Source: a virus
Length of the DNA: 64,000 nucleotides
Direction: 5' to 3' (one strand)
IMG/VR virus record: IMGVR_UViG_3300042473_001540
Span: 1 to 64,000 of that record
Shown here: positions 18,624-26,622 of the stretch, piece after piece
How the letters are laid out: the number at the start of each line of letters is the position of its first letter
Position numbering within the stretch: position 1 is the stretch's first letter
Notes under the pieces: generated by a model
Seen by the model: only the letters and a program-made list of their open reading frames with translations
Databases searched by the model: none
Told to the model about the DNA's origin: nothing
Program-made: the position numbers and the translations under genes

Positions 18624-19034
18624 ATGTTTGACAAAAGAAGACAACTCACACTATCTCCAACAGACTACTATGAAATTGAAGCCAGCGAAACACTTTGGCA
18701 TCCATTTCAAATCAGCCCCAAAGGCTTTGTGACGTTCACATCTGCTCACACAAAATTTTACAATAACCAAAATTGGACTATTAGATTGTGGGCAAGTGAA
18801 AAGCCATCTGGTATCAGTCTCACAGGAAGCCCGCTGTCAACTCAAAGATTTGTCAGTCCGTTGAAACTGCCCCAAAAATTTGGATTTTATGATGTAACCA
18901 ACGGAATTTTCAAAGACAACACCCTGTTGTTTGCCTATGGATTAGCACCTGATACCACCTATTACATCAACATTGACAACGTTGAAAACAGGAAAAACGG
19001 CTTTTATCTCAAGATAGACTTTGGCGAATTTTAA
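18624..19034 (+). CDS. Probable virion structural protein
   Basis: 136 residues, all-beta in appearance (FVTFTSAHTKFYNNQNWTIR), no membrane segment. It lies opposite the giant fibre and behind a late-type octamer. A structural role (fibre or baseplate decoration) is inferred from context. Confidence 0.5.
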   Translation: MFDKRRQLTLSPTDYYEIEASETLWHPFQISPKGFVTFTSAHTKFYNNQNWTIRLWASEKPSGISLTGSPLSTQRFVSPLKLPQKFGFYDVTNGIFKDNTLLFAYGLAPDTTYYINIDNVENRKNGFYLKIDFGEF

Positions 19035-19048
19035 AGTTACAGTTGCGC

Positions 19049-19861
19049 ATGAGCAATTTGAAGACAAGATTCCTAGAGCAAGCCCTTGTTCTTGACACCG
19101 AGACAACAGGACTTGATCCCACGACAGCAGAAATTATTGAATTTGCCACTGCCTTATACCAAGACAGTCAGTGGAAGATCTCAACAAAATTGTTCAATAC
19201 ACCCAATGGCATTCCTCCTGAAAGCAGCGCCAAAAATCAAATCAGCAATAGGATGGTGCAAGGGTCTCCCTATTTTGACCAAAGTGTCTTGTTTGATGTT
19301 TTAGACATGCTGGGTGCACCAAAATATTTTGTAGCTCATTATGCAGAATATGATAGATCAGTTTTGGTCAGCAGTTTTGAAAGAATGAACCAAGGTGATG
19401 TGGCAGCCATGTTTGCCAATCAGGATTTGTGGATCTGCACCTGGCGTGTGGCTAGGCACATTTATTCCCCCACCTTTCAAGACAAAAGTTATGCTCAAAA
19501 CTATCTCAGATATCGCTTGGATCTACCAGTGCCTGATACCATTGGTGTGCACCGAGCTGGCGCTGATGTAGAAGTGTGTGGGGCTTTGATTGAGCGATTG
19601 ATTGAAGATGGAATCAAGCAAGGAGTGTTGGATCCCAATAGAGAAATTGGACCTCAACTTGTGGAGTTGACACAAAAAGCTGTTCCAGTGAAAACCTGGC
19701 CTACAGGCAAGCACAAAGGCCAAGTTCTTGAGAGTATTCCAACAGAATATTATCTATGGAGCATGGAAAACCAGGGTATTCTGCGCGAGAATGACCCTGG
19801 TTATGACTTTGATTTGGCAGAAAGTGTAAGAAAGATTTTGGAGGTTAGGCTCTCTTCTTGA
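19049..19861 (+). CDS. DEDD-type 3'-5' exonuclease (ExoX-like) with DUF3820-like tail
   Basis: About 270 residues. Exo I motif ALVLDTETTGLDP (D, E), Exo II FVAHYAEYDRSVL (D) and Exo III IGVHRAGADVEVCGAL (H..D) give a DEDDh exonuclease. The C-terminal segment TWPTGKHKGQVLESIPTEYYLW is the small domain often fused to or found near ExoX-type nucleases (DUF3820). The enzyme degrades single-stranded DNA or RNA 3' ends; T4 DexA is an analogue. ATG at 19049 is chosen over an upstream TTG. The end overlaps the convergent gene by 17 bases. Confidence 0.82.
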   Translation: MSNLKTRFLEQALVLDTETTGLDPTTAEIIEFATALYQDSQWKISTKLFNTPNGIPPESSAKNQISNRMVQGSPYFDQSVLFDVLDMLGAPKYFVAHYAEYDRSVLVSSFERMNQGDVAAMFANQDLWICTWRVARHIYSPTFQDKSYAQNYLRYRLDLPVPDTIGVHRAGADVEVCGALIERLIEDGIKQGVLDPNREIGPQLVELTQKAVPVKTWPTGKHKGQVLESIPTEYYLWSMENQGILRENDPGYDFDLAESVRKILEVRLSS

Positions 19862-20390
19862 GCTTGCGACCTTCTTTCAAATGGCGTTGGTTGGGCTCAA
19901 ATCCTTGAGCTATCATCTTCTCAGCCATATCACGGGCTTGCCTGCCAGTTACCCCTGCTTTTGATAATGCCGTTAGCCAACGGGTCATAAGTTCCTTATG
20001 CTCAGCTGCATGTTCTTCAGGACTGCCACGCCAAAATTCCTTAGCGCCTTTTTTCAAACCCTGTAATACATCGCCTATTCCCTCGTTAGTAGCATTGCTC
20101 TCAGCAAGTGTTTGGCTGACCATCTCATACTCGATGTAGTTTTTCACAGCCTCAAGATTTTCAGCAGCAATTGTAATCTTAGCTTGCACCCATCCTTCAA
20201 GTTCGCTAACAAACTTCAACATCTTGTGCAGTTCGATGCTGTTCTTAGCTGCGCGGTAGAGCTGAGATTGGCTCATACGCACTTCATCATCCACATGCTC
20301 TGGTTCTGGCATAGAGGAAGTTGGGGAAGACATGGAGCCCATATCTGGCATGTGCATAGCTGGGGTTGGTGTAGCGAACTCGTCGTTCAT
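19845..20390 (-). CDS. Hypothetical acidic/helical protein
   Basis: About 181 residues from the ATG after GGAGACACCA. Met/Pro/Ser-rich N terminus (MNDEFATPTPAMHMPDMGSM), then long helices (SQSQLYRAAKNSIELHKML). The centre, with KNYIEYEM and 'GDVLQGLKKGAKEFWRG', looks like T4-like cyanophage small structural or scaffolding proteins, but I cannot assign it. TATAAATA on the minus strand at 20423-20430 is a late-type promoter. Confidence 0.6.
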   Translation of the reverse strand: MNDEFATPTPAMHMPDMGSMSSPTSSMPEPEHVDDEVRMSQSQLYRAAKNSIELHKMLKFVSELEGWVQAKITIAAENLEAVKNYIEYEMVSQTLAESNATNEGIGDVLQGLKKGAKEFWRGSPEEHAAEHKELMTRWLTALSKAGVTGRQARDMAEKMIAQGFEPNQRHLKEGRKLKKRA

Positions 20391-20479
20391 TGGTGTCTCC
20401 AAAAGGGGTGCAAATTGTGCATTATTTATATATCTGGGCAATGATGCTATAATGTTTTGTTGAACAAGGAAAAATCTCC

Positions 20480-21208
20480 ATGCCCACACTAGGCATCACA
20501 TGTGTTGACACTAAATTTTATTCAAAAACAAAGGTTGCACTAGAGCGAACCTTGGAAACCTTAAATCATCTTGATATCAAAAAAATCTATTGGTTCAGTG
20601 ATCAGCCATTGCAGATAGACACTAGTGTAACAATACAACATATACAAATTCCTCAGATTGATAACACTCTTGAAGAGGTTTGTTTTCAGAAAGTCTACTC
20701 TGAAGTAATGTTGCGCCAGTGTCCAAAACTGGTGGAAGAAGATTTCAACCTCATAATTCACGCTGATGGCTATGCGGTGAACAAAGATGCCTGGACAGAT
20801 GAGTTCTGGAACTATGATTACACTGGCGCGGTTTGGAAAAAATGGACCTGGTGGTGTGAAAATTTAGTAGGCAATGGCGGTTTTTGCCTTCGCAGTAAAA
20901 AATTGTTATCCGCTCTAGACGCTTTGAATTTACCTACAGATGTTGATGATTATCCTGGCACAGTATTGGAAAAAGACTGGCTGGCCTCACAAGGCTATGC
21001 CAAACAACTTCGTTATATTCCAGAAGACAACATCATCTGTAGATGGTATCGACAAAAATTGGAAAAAGAGTTTGGTATAAAATTTGCACCCCTTGCGCTG
21101 GCTGATCAATTCAGTATCGAAAGAAACTTTGAAAGCCCTTGGCTGGGCAAAAGCTTGGGGTTTCATGGCAAACATGGGGTACATGAATTTTATGGGGTTG
21201 AAATCTAA
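20480..21208 (+). CDS. Glycosyltransferase-like protein (DUF5672 type)
   Basis: 242 residues. Features: N-terminal beta strand, LIIHADGYAVNKDAWTDEFW (DxD-like region replaced by HADGY), DYTGAVWKKWTWW..LVGNGGFCLRSKKLL, and a downstream acidic PGTVLEKDWLASQ. The NGGFxLRSKK block is typical of DUF5672 sugar transferases. It could decorate host surface polymers, phage DNA or virion proteins. A TATAAT lies about 30 bases upstream. Confidence 0.7.
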   Translation: MPTLGITCVDTKFYSKTKVALERTLETLNHLDIKKIYWFSDQPLQIDTSVTIQHIQIPQIDNTLEEVCFQKVYSEVMLRQCPKLVEEDFNLIIHADGYAVNKDAWTDEFWNYDYTGAVWKKWTWWCENLVGNGGFCLRSKKLLSALDALNLPTDVDDYPGTVLEKDWLASQGYAKQLRYIPEDNIICRWYRQKLEKEFGIKFAPLALADQFSIERNFESPWLGKSLGFHGKHGVHEFYGVEI

Positions 21209-21313
21209 AAATAATTTTTTTCCGTTGACATTTTTTGAACCTTCTCCTATAAATAACTTAAGGTAGCAAACAACAGTATGTTGCCCAAACACAAAAGGAC
21301 TGGAACTATAAAA

Positions 21314-21430
21314 ATGTTTTCAAAACTGATGCATAATATTTGGGAAAGGGATTGCTCATTTAGCAATGAGTATCAGCCCGCCGGTATTGTGCGCAAGCCA
21401 GTCCCAGCACCTGGAGGTGAAAAGATCTAG
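21314..21430 (+). CDS. 38-residue peptide before a terminator
   Basis: ATG to TAG frame MFSKLMHNIWERDCSFSN.. rich in Pro at the end. It has GGACTGG nearby as a weak ribosome site and is followed by a strong terminator, so a short message is made here. No family is recognised. Confidence 0.4.
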   Translation: MFSKLMHNIWERDCSFSNEYQPAGIVRKPVPAPGGEKI

Positions 21431-21457
21431 ATCAACTTTGATATAGACTTTTCAGGA

Positions 21458-21491
21458 CCCTCCAGAGATCACAAGTCTCGGAGGGTTTTTT
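21458..21491 (+). terminator. Rho-independent terminator
   Basis: Stem CCCTCC(A)GAGA / TCTCGGAGGG followed by TTTTTT. Confidence 0.85.
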
Positions 21492-21555
21492 GTTGGTTGG
21501 ACATTTATGCAAGGAGAGAGGAAAACGAGAAACAAATATGAAAGCACAAACAGAT

Positions 21556-21675
21556 AATCGTAGATGAAACAATTGAGCTAAACGCTCCCAAAGGTCAACT
21601 GGGTGAAAGTCCCCGGTCTAGAGCTGATAATGGTAGACAAATCCATGCAGCCAGTAATATTATTCATCTACGATT
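21556..21675 (+). ncRNA. Structured RNA closed by a 13-bp helix
   Basis: AATCGTAGATGAA pairs perfectly with TTCATCTACGATT, enclosing three hairpins: GAGC(TAAAC)GCTC, ACTGGG(TGAAAGTC)CCCGGT and ATGG(TAGACAAAT)CCAT. The whole is about 120 nt and cloverleaf-like but is not a tRNA. It sits just before tRNA-Cys. T4 encodes two stable RNAs of unknown role (RNA C and D) in its tRNA cluster, which is the closest known precedent. Confidence 0.55.
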
Positions 21676-21700
21676 GTTTTAAGACAAAAGGATAGAATTT

Positions 21701-21775
21701 GGTCAGTTGGCAGAGCGATTATGCAACGGACTGCAAATCCGTTACACGGGGGTTTAAATCCCTCACTGACCTCCA
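21701..21775 (+). tRNA. tRNA-Cys (GCA)
   Basis: Acceptor GGTCAGT/ACTGACC, anticodon stem ACGGA with loop CTGCAAA, CCA encoded. First of three closely spaced tRNAs. Confidence 0.88.
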
Positions 21776-21784
21776 AATATTTGT

Positions 21785-21857
21785 GGCGCCATAGTTTAGT
21801 GGTCGAGAACACTCCGTTTTCACCGGAGAGACGGGATTTCAATTATCCCTGGCGCTA
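21785..21857 (+). tRNA. tRNA-Glu (TTC)
   Basis: Acceptor GGCGCCA/TGGCGCT, anticodon loop TTTTCAC between CTCCG/CGGAG, T-loop TTCAATT. CCA is not encoded. Confidence 0.85.
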
Positions 21858-21904
21858 TTCACCTATATTGACACCAAGATACATATCCTGTAGATACAAC
21901 TGAT

Positions 21905-21994
21905 GGAGCTGTGGCCGAGAGGCTTAAGGCGACGGTTTGCTAAACCGTTGTACATTGTAAAGGTGTACCGAGGGTTCGAATCCCTCCGGCTCCG
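21905..21994 (+). tRNA. tRNA-Ser (GCT)
   Basis: Acceptor GGAGCTG/CGGCTCC, anticodon GCT between ACGGT/ACCGT, long variable arm (GTACATTG..), T-loop TTCGAAT. 90 nt, type II. Confidence 0.88.
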
Positions 21995-22012
21995 GAAATT
22001 TTTGAGAATCAA

Positions 22013-22822
22013 ATGAACAAAGTATATGATTGTTTCAGTTTCAACGGAGAATGGGATTTACTGGAGTTAAGGCTCAATACTCTTGATCCTGTGGTTGATT
22101 ATTTCGTAATTGCTGAAAGCAATCACACACATATGGGCATACCCAAAAAATTACAGTTCAATATTCGTGACAGCAGATTAAGTAAATTCACACGCAAGAT
22201 ACGTTATATCCTGGTTTCAGATATGCCCAATCAAGATGCGTGGGGCAATGATAGATTTCAGCGGAATGCCGCTATGAGAGGCTTGTGGGACGCACAGCCA
22301 CAAGATTTGGTCATTATAAGCGACTGTGACGAACTACCAAGGCGAGAGGCAGTAGGGGTTGCTAGAGATCACAGCTATAACTTGTTTGGTTTTGAACTAG
22401 CTTGGTATTACTGTTACATTAACAATGTGAATGTTCACGGGCATCCTCCAGAAATAGCATCGGTTGGGGTTCGTTTCCAAGAACTCAAAAACCATACGCC
22501 AGATGATTACCGATGGGGTATCCGCGGAGCCAAGTATCAGGGCATTTGGATTTTCACCAACAGTGGTTGGCATTTCAGTTATCTTATGGACAAAGAAAAA
22601 ATAATTGAGAAAGTGCAGAATTTTACTCATCAAGAGTTCAACAACCCAAAAGTTTTGAGCACAATTGATCCAGTTGAAGCTGCATTGGCAGGACGCGACC
22701 TTTTGGGCAGAGACTGGATGAGTTGGAAATTGATGGAAAAAAATCAATTGGACCTACCAGCATATATTTGGAAAAATTGGACCAAATTTGAAAAACACTT
22801 TTTGTCACCAGGATTAGAATGA
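22013..22822 (+). CDS. Glycosyltransferase family 17-like protein, copy 1
   Basis: 269 residues with the GT17 pattern: VYDCFSFNGEWDLLELRLNT, VVDYFVIAESNHTHMG, a ..DLVIISDCDELPR acidic motif and GWHFSYL near residue 185. GT17 enzymes include N-acetylglucosaminyltransferases; bacterial and phage members probably build surface glycans. The next gene overlaps by four bases and is a clear paralogue, so the two were made by tandem duplication. Confidence 0.8.
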   Translation: MNKVYDCFSFNGEWDLLELRLNTLDPVVDYFVIAESNHTHMGIPKKLQFNIRDSRLSKFTRKIRYILVSDMPNQDAWGNDRFQRNAAMRGLWDAQPQDLVIISDCDELPRREAVGVARDHSYNLFGFELAWYYCYINNVNVHGHPPEIASVGVRFQELKNHTPDDYRWGIRGAKYQGIWIFTNSGWHFSYLMDKEKIIEKVQNFTHQEFNNPKVLSTIDPVEAALAGRDLLGRDWMSWKLMEKNQLDLPAYIWKNWTKFEKHFLSPGLE

Positions 22823-23625
22823 AAAAGAAAGTTTATGACTGTTTTTGTTTCAATGGTGAATGGAGCATACTCGAGCTACGTTTGAACACACACACCCCTG
22901 TTGTGGACTATTTTGTGATTGTTGAAAGCATTTTCACACATGTGGGTCGCCCCAAGGAATTGAAATTTGATATCTCTGACCCAAGAGTTGCAGATTTTGC
23001 CCACAAAATACGATATATTTTAGTAACGGATTTTCCCAATGAAAGCGTTTGGGGTAACGAAGTCTTTCAAAGAGATGCCATTACCCGAGGATTGTGGGAT
23101 GCAGAGCCCAACAGCTTGATCTTGATATCAGATTGTGATGAAATCATTAGACCTGACTGTATACAAGCCTGTCTTGAAAACCAAGAATACAAGCTTTTTG
23201 GATTTCAACAGTTGAGTTATTTCACGTTTTTAAATAACAAAAATGAAGCAGGCAGTGGTCCTCAAGTTTGGAGTGTGGGGGTATATTTTGAAGAACTCAA
23301 AAATGCCACTCCTACAGAATATCGAATGGGCATTAGAGATGGACATTTCTCTCACATGTGGTGGTGGCACGATGCTGGATGGCATCTCAGCTATATGATG
23401 ACAAAGGAACAAATAATTGAAAAAGTCCAGAACTTTGCTCATCAAGAGTTCAACACTCCTGGCGTTTTGAGCAAGATTGATCCCATCAAACGAGCTAGGG
23501 CTGGGGAAGATATTTTGGGTAGAGAACATTGTCGATGGCAGCTTTTGCCTTTTGACTCTGTGGATTTACCCGCTTACGTGAGGCAAAATCCAGATAAGTA
23601 TCAAAAATACTTTTTAGAGCCTTAA
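22819..23625 (+). CDS. Glycosyltransferase family 17-like protein, copy 2
   Basis: 268 residues, about half identical by eye to the preceding gene: VYDCFCFNGEWSILELRLNT, VVDYFVIVESIFTHVG, LILISDCDEIIR, GWHLSYMM, and the same C-terminal FAHQEFN..DP pattern. It starts in the ATGA of copy 1. The conserved acidic DCDE is likely the sugar-nucleotide/metal site. Substrate unknown. Confidence 0.8.
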   Translation: MKKKVYDCFCFNGEWSILELRLNTHTPVVDYFVIVESIFTHVGRPKELKFDISDPRVADFAHKIRYILVTDFPNESVWGNEVFQRDAITRGLWDAEPNSLILISDCDEIIRPDCIQACLENQEYKLFGFQQLSYFTFLNNKNEAGSGPQVWSVGVYFEELKNATPTEYRMGIRDGHFSHMWWWHDAGWHLSYMMTKEQIIEKVQNFAHQEFNTPGVLSKIDPIKRARAGEDILGREHCRWQLLPFDSVDLPAYVRQNPDKYQKYFLEP

Positions 23626-23636
23626 CACTACACTAT

Positions 23637-23712
23637 GGGCCTATAGCTCATTTGGGAGAGCGCTTGATTTGCATTCAAGAGGCGCCTGGTTCGAACCCAG
23701 GTAGGTCCACCA
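23637..23712 (+). tRNA. tRNA-Ala (TGC), copy 1
   Basis: Acceptor GGGCCTA/TAGGTCC, anticodon TGC between CTTGA/TCAAG, T-loop TTCGAAC, CCA encoded. A second, divergent Ala(TGC) lies at 24851. Confidence 0.9.
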
Positions 23713-23726
23713 ATTTAAATAAATGT

Positions 23727-23802
23727 GCCAGCATAGCACAGCGGTAGTTGCATCTGCTTTACACGCAGGATGTCGGGAGTTCAAATCTCTCTGCTGGTAC
23801 CA
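23727..23802 (+). tRNA. tRNA-Val (TAC)
   Basis: Acceptor GCCAGCA/TGCTGGT, anticodon loop TTTACAC, T-loop TTCAAAT, CCA encoded. Confidence 0.88.
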
Positions 23803-23806
23803 TTAT

Positions 23807-23882
23807 GCCAACCTAGTGATCGTGGTCGACACAAACCGCTGAAGACGGTAAGAGCCTGGTTCAATCCCAGGGGTTGGCACCA
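23807..23882 (+). tRNA. tRNA-Phe (GAA)
   Basis: Acceptor GCCAACC/GGTTGGC, loop CTGAAGA in stem ACCG/CGGT, T-loop TTCAATC, A73 and CCA encoded. Starts five bases after tRNA-Val. Confidence 0.83.
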
Positions 23883-24044
23883 TTTCAAAGATATACCATG
23901 CCTAAAACCCTAATTTCATCATATGCTTAGTCGTAGGGACATGTTGGCAACACAATTGCATCTCGCCACGCAACGTGTTGGGGTAAATCCTCCTCCCCCA
24001 ACCATGGGAATAAATAAGTCAAAAGTCTAATACAGAGGACTAGA

Positions 24045-24506
24045 ATGAGCTCATCTGAATTTTTGAGAAAGCTTTCTCTTTTGATAGAGAACAGTGGGTA
24101 TGATACTAGACTGTTGACTCTTCGAGAAAAGGTTGAGAGAGTCATGAAGCAACCTGACTTAGATTCGTGGAAAGAGTTAACAGAATTTGTGCTGCACTTA
24201 AACACTGACGGCTTGGATGAGCTTGAAAAAATCACTGTTGACAAAATCAAAAATGTGTGTGCCAAAGTTGAAGCCAAACCTCAATTGGCACAAAACATGA
24301 GACTGGTTTTAGATACTCATTATGGGCATTTGGCTTTTTTCACAGGCGGTAAGAAAAGTAACTTCAAGGAAAATGCGCCAACTATTGTGAGTGCTACCAC
24401 CAAAAGTGGAGAAATAGATCGTGCTGTGGCGGACCGGATTGAAGACCCTGAAGGTTATTTCAAAAAGGCGAGCAGTTACTATAGCAAAAAGCGGAAACGG
24501 AAATAA
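24045..24506 (+). CDS. Hypothetical helical protein
   Basis: 153 residues, mostly helix, with a very basic C terminus (YYSKKRKRK) that may bind nucleic acid. CAGAGGACTAGA precedes the ATG. It lies between two tRNA clusters; not recognised. Confidence 0.55.
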   Translation: MSSSEFLRKLSLLIENSGYDTRLLTLREKVERVMKQPDLDSWKELTEFVLHLNTDGLDELEKITVDKIKNVCAKVEAKPQLAQNMRLVLDTHYGHLAFFTGGKKSNFKENAPTIVSATTKSGEIDRAVADRIEDPEGYFKKASSYYSKKRKRK

Positions 24507-24518
24507 CGCTTTTTGGAG

Positions 24519-24546
24519 TTGACAGTGTAAGTTTGCACTGTAAATT
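24519..24546 (+). promoter_or_regulatory. Sigma70-type promoter of second tRNA cluster
   Basis: TTGACA, 16 bases, TAAATT. The transcript would start with a 10-bp hairpin (GTTGAGGACC/GGTCCTCAAC, 24553-24582) before the first tRNA. Confidence 0.65.
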
Positions 24547-24591
24547 TACGATGTTGAGGACCGGTAGTAATTGGTCCTCAACAAAAACTAT

Positions 24592-24670
24592 GGATCACAT
24601 GTACTCACTGGTGTGTACAACGGTCTTTTAAACCGTCCTCTGCGGGGTTCGATTCCCCGGTGATCCTCCA
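24592..24670 (+). tRNA. tRNA-Lys (TTT)
   Basis: Acceptor GGATCAC/GTGATCC, loop CTTTTAA in ACGGT/ACCGT, T-loop TTCGATT, CCA encoded; the D-loop is ten bases. Confidence 0.87.
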
Positions 24671-24678
24671 ATACTTTT

Positions 24679-24754
24679 GGACCGTTAACTCAGTGGTAAG
24701 AGTGCCATCCTCTTAAGTTGGAAGTCCTGGGTTCAAATCCCAGACGGTCCTCCA
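24679..24754 (+). tRNA. tRNA-Lys (CTT), one stem mismatch
   Basis: Acceptor GGACCGT/ACGGTCC, loop CTCTTAA, T-loop TTCAAAT, CCA encoded. The anticodon stem CCATC/GTTGG has a T-T mismatch, so the anticodon call is less sure than the tRNA call. Confidence 0.72.
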
Positions 24755-24760
24755 AATTTT

Positions 24761-24835
24761 GCGCATCTGGCTGAGAAGGGAAGCACACCCTTGATAAGGG
24801 TGGAGAGGCAGGGGCAGTACCTGCGGTGCGCACCA
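24761..24835 (+). tRNA. tRNA-Ile (GAT), non-canonical T-loop
   Basis: Acceptor GCGCATC/GGTGCGC, anticodon GAT in ACCCT/AGGGT, CCA encoded. The T-loop is GGCAGTA instead of TTCRANN. Confidence 0.82.
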
Positions 24836-24850
24836 AGTTAAGAATATAAT

Positions 24851-24925
24851 GGGGCATGGGCAAGGTACCCGGAGGATCTTTGCAAGATCCTAGCCTGATC
24901 GGCGCGATACCGATATGCTCCACCA
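24851..24925 (+). tRNA. tRNA-Ala (TGC), copy 2, non-canonical T-loop
   Basis: Acceptor GGGGCAT/ATGCTCC, anticodon stem GGATC/GATCC with loop TTTGCAA, CCA encoded. T-loop CGCGATA; short D-arm. Confidence 0.75.
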
Positions 24926-24930
24926 ATTGT

Positions 24931-25004
24931 AGGTCGCTGGTGAATTAGTATCACGTTGAGCTCCAACCTCAAAGTGCCGGGGGCGGTACCTGGGTGGCCT
25001 GCCA
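24931..25004 (+). tRNA. tRNA-Trp (CCA), non-canonical T-loop
   Basis: Acceptor AGGTCGC/GTGGCCT, anticodon loop CTCCAAC in TTGAG/CTCAA, G73, CCA encoded. T-loop GGCGGTA; D-loop ATTAGTA has no GG pair. It could supply Trp for the UGA site in the release-factor gene (inference). Confidence 0.78.
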
Positions 25005-25022
25005 ACTATTCTCTCAACCAAC

Positions 25023-25135
25023 AATTGCCATCGAGGTTGGAACAGCCTCCCAACACACCATGAGAATGGTAACTAGCCGGCAGCAATCACCTAGCTGGTG
25101 AAGAAATCCGGAAGTGGCATCCGGCGATGGCGATT
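25023..25135 (+). ncRNA. Structured RNA closed by an 11-bp helix
   Basis: AATTGCCATCG pairs with CGATGGCGATT (one G-T). Inside are GTTGG/CCAAC, ACCAT(GAGA)ATGGT with a tetraloop and TCACC(TAGCT)GGTGA. About 113 nt, between tRNAs, without a reading frame. Same style as the RNA at 21556. Confidence 0.5.
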
Positions 25136-25152
25136 TAACGTCAAGACAATAA

Positions 25153-25228
25153 GGGCCTGTAGCTCAACTGAATAGAGCGTGAGACTTTGGATCTCAAGGT
25201 TGAGATGGTTTACTCCTGTCATACCTGG
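25153..25228 (+). pseudogene. tRNA-Gln(TTG)-like remnant without a 3' acceptor strand
   Basis: GGGCCTG, a canonical D-arm (TAGCTCAACTGAATAGAGC) and stem TGAGA/TCTCA with loop CTTTGGA are intact. Downstream no strand complementary to GGGCCTG is found; instead a segment with a CCTGTCAT/ATGTCAGG pairing follows to about 25271. It is a decayed or interrupted tRNA. Confidence 0.45.
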
Positions 25229-25328
25229 GGAAATTGTACGCAGATCCTACGGATCAATGTCAGGTTGACTCCACACCCTCTTAAAGCCATGTAAATAAAT
25301 GCAGACAATAAGACAGGAGCAGGGTTAT

Positions 25329-25697
25329 ATGGGAACGCATGACCTTAGAAAATACATCAATATCTTGCAAGAAAATAGCCAAAAGCCTAACGCTCTGTTA
25401 GAATTTGAAGATGACAGAGATGATGGCGACGGAGATGGCGAAGAAGAATATATGGAAGCTAAATTTCGTTTTGTCCTCCGAGGCGTAAAATATGCAGGTA
25501 TAGTACGTGTGTTTCCAGGAGGCAACGAAACAACTGTAGAGTATGATCTTAACGGTAGAAGATATACTAAGACTATGGACTCTAGTTCAGTAGATGACTA
25601 TGATGAATTTATAAGGAATGCCAAAGGATTCATCCAAGAAATCAACATGTTGAAAGGCGATGGCCACCATTCAGTGGAAGATATTCCAACTACCTAA
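25329..25697 (+). CDS. Hypothetical acidic protein
   Basis: 122 residues from ATG after GGAGCAGGG. Helical start (MGTHDLRKYINILQENSQK), then an Asp/Glu run (DDRDDGDGDGEEE) and a beta-rich end. Not recognised. Confidence 0.55.
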   Translation: MGTHDLRKYINILQENSQKPNALLEFEDDRDDGDGDGEEEYMEAKFRFVLRGVKYAGIVRVFPGGNETTVEYDLNGRRYTKTMDSSSVDDYDEFIRNAKGFIQEINMLKGDGHHSVEDIPTT

Positions 25698-25782
25698 TAT
25701 AAATCATTTTGGGTAAATCGTATAGCAGCTTTTCAACTGTCTTGGCAAGACAAGTAACGCCTGCGACGTGTACCAAGTTTAT

Positions 25783-25855
25783 GGTGTCTAGAGTCAGCAA
25801 GTGTGGACGCGGGTCTGTGGAACCCGCCAGTCGGGGGCAGTACCCGATAGACACC
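25783..25855 (+). tRNA. tRNA-His (GTG), non-canonical T-loop
   Basis: Acceptor GTGTCTA/TAGACAC with extra G(-1) opposite C73, as in bacterial tRNA-His. Anticodon loop CTGTGGA in GCGGGT/ACCCGC; T-loop GGCAGTA. CCA not fully encoded. Confidence 0.78.
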
Positions 25856-25869
25856 CATTAAATATTACT

Positions 25870-26355
25870 ATGAAAATAAGTGAAATCACCTTACCAAAAA
25901 CGCGATGGGATGCACATGGTATTCTTGTAAAAGCTGGATATAAGAGATTGGGCAGCGGAGCATTTGCTTCTGTTTATGAAAAACCTGGCCGCCCATATGT
26001 TATAAAGTTGTTCGGTAGTGAAGACAGTGCATATCGTGCATTTATTGATCTAGCAAGAAAACATCCAAACAAACATTTTCCAAAGTTTTTTGGTAAATTG
26101 ATTCGCTTTCCTGATTTTTATGGTATAAGAATGGAAAAACTCTCACCATATAAAGGAAACTCCAGGTATATCCGAGATTACATCTTGTTTGGAGAAGACG
26201 AGACAGAAGAAATCATGCATCGGCCAGAATTAGCAGAAGCATGCGATTTGATCACGACTTTGCTGGGAAAATACAATCTCGATATCAAGAATGATAATAT
26301 TATGCAGAGAGGAAATACCCTTGTGTTTATTGACCCAGTTTGGGGCAAAGAATAA
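25870..26355 (+). CDS. Protein-kinase-fold protein, copy 1
   Basis: 161 residues. Compact kinase-like order: glycine loop LGSGAFASVYEK, VIKLF lysine, hinge-like RMEKLS, catalytic-loop-like LDIKNDNIM and FIDP in place of DFG. About half normal kinase size. A paralogue (46067-46645, minus) has the same elements. Phage kinases often modify host proteins; catalysis is plausible because K, D, N and D are all present. It lies right after tRNA-His. Confidence 0.6.
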   Translation: MKISEITLPKTRWDAHGILVKAGYKRLGSGAFASVYEKPGRPYVIKLFGSEDSAYRAFIDLARKHPNKHFPKFFGKLIRFPDFYGIRMEKLSPYKGNSRYIRDYILFGEDETEEIMHRPELAEACDLITTLLGKYNLDIKNDNIMQRGNTLVFIDPVWGKE

Positions 26356-26378
26356 AAAGCAGACGCCAAGAGATAATA

Positions 26379-26450
26379 TCCCAGGTTGAACCAGCGTTCC
26401 ACCGGCCTTCATACGGCTGAGTGAAAAGGTGCAACTCCTTTGCCTGGGAC
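26379..26450 (+). tRNA. Irregular tRNA, anticodon CAT (Met or Ile2)
   Basis: Acceptor TCCCAGG/CCTGGGA, anticodon stem CGGCC/GGCTG with loop TTCATAC, T-arm AAAGG(TGCAACT)CCTTT. The D-loop is only four bases and one base separates T-arm and acceptor, so it may be degenerate. Confidence 0.45.
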
Positions 26451-26462
26451 TAAAAATATAAG

Positions 26463-26490
26463 TTGACTGACCCCTCAACGCACTTATAAT
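26463..26490 (+). promoter_or_regulatory. Sigma70-type promoter of Asn tRNA and tandem RNAs
   Basis: TTGACT, 16 bases, perfect TATAAT. Confidence 0.72.
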
Positions 26491-26537
26491 CTGTGTATTG
26501 ATAGAGAGCGGTGAGGTAGAGACAAAAATAGAGATTA

Positions 26538-26614
26538 TCCCGGACGGGCGCAAGGTGTGCCAGCAGATTGTTAATCTGTTCATCAGGAAAGTTCGATTCT
26601 TTCTCCGGGAGCCA
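26538..26614 (+). tRNA. tRNA-Asn (GTT)
   Basis: Acceptor TCCCGGA/TCCGGGA, anticodon GTT in CAGAT/ATCTG, T-loop TTCGATT, G73, CCA encoded. Confidence 0.88.
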
Positions 26615-26622
26615 AAAACAAG

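Noticed and set aside
21556-21675. Group II intron fragment (UGGGUGAAAGUCCC-like string)
   Set aside because: No domain V, no reverse transcriptase and a closed 120-nt fold; the string alone is not enough.
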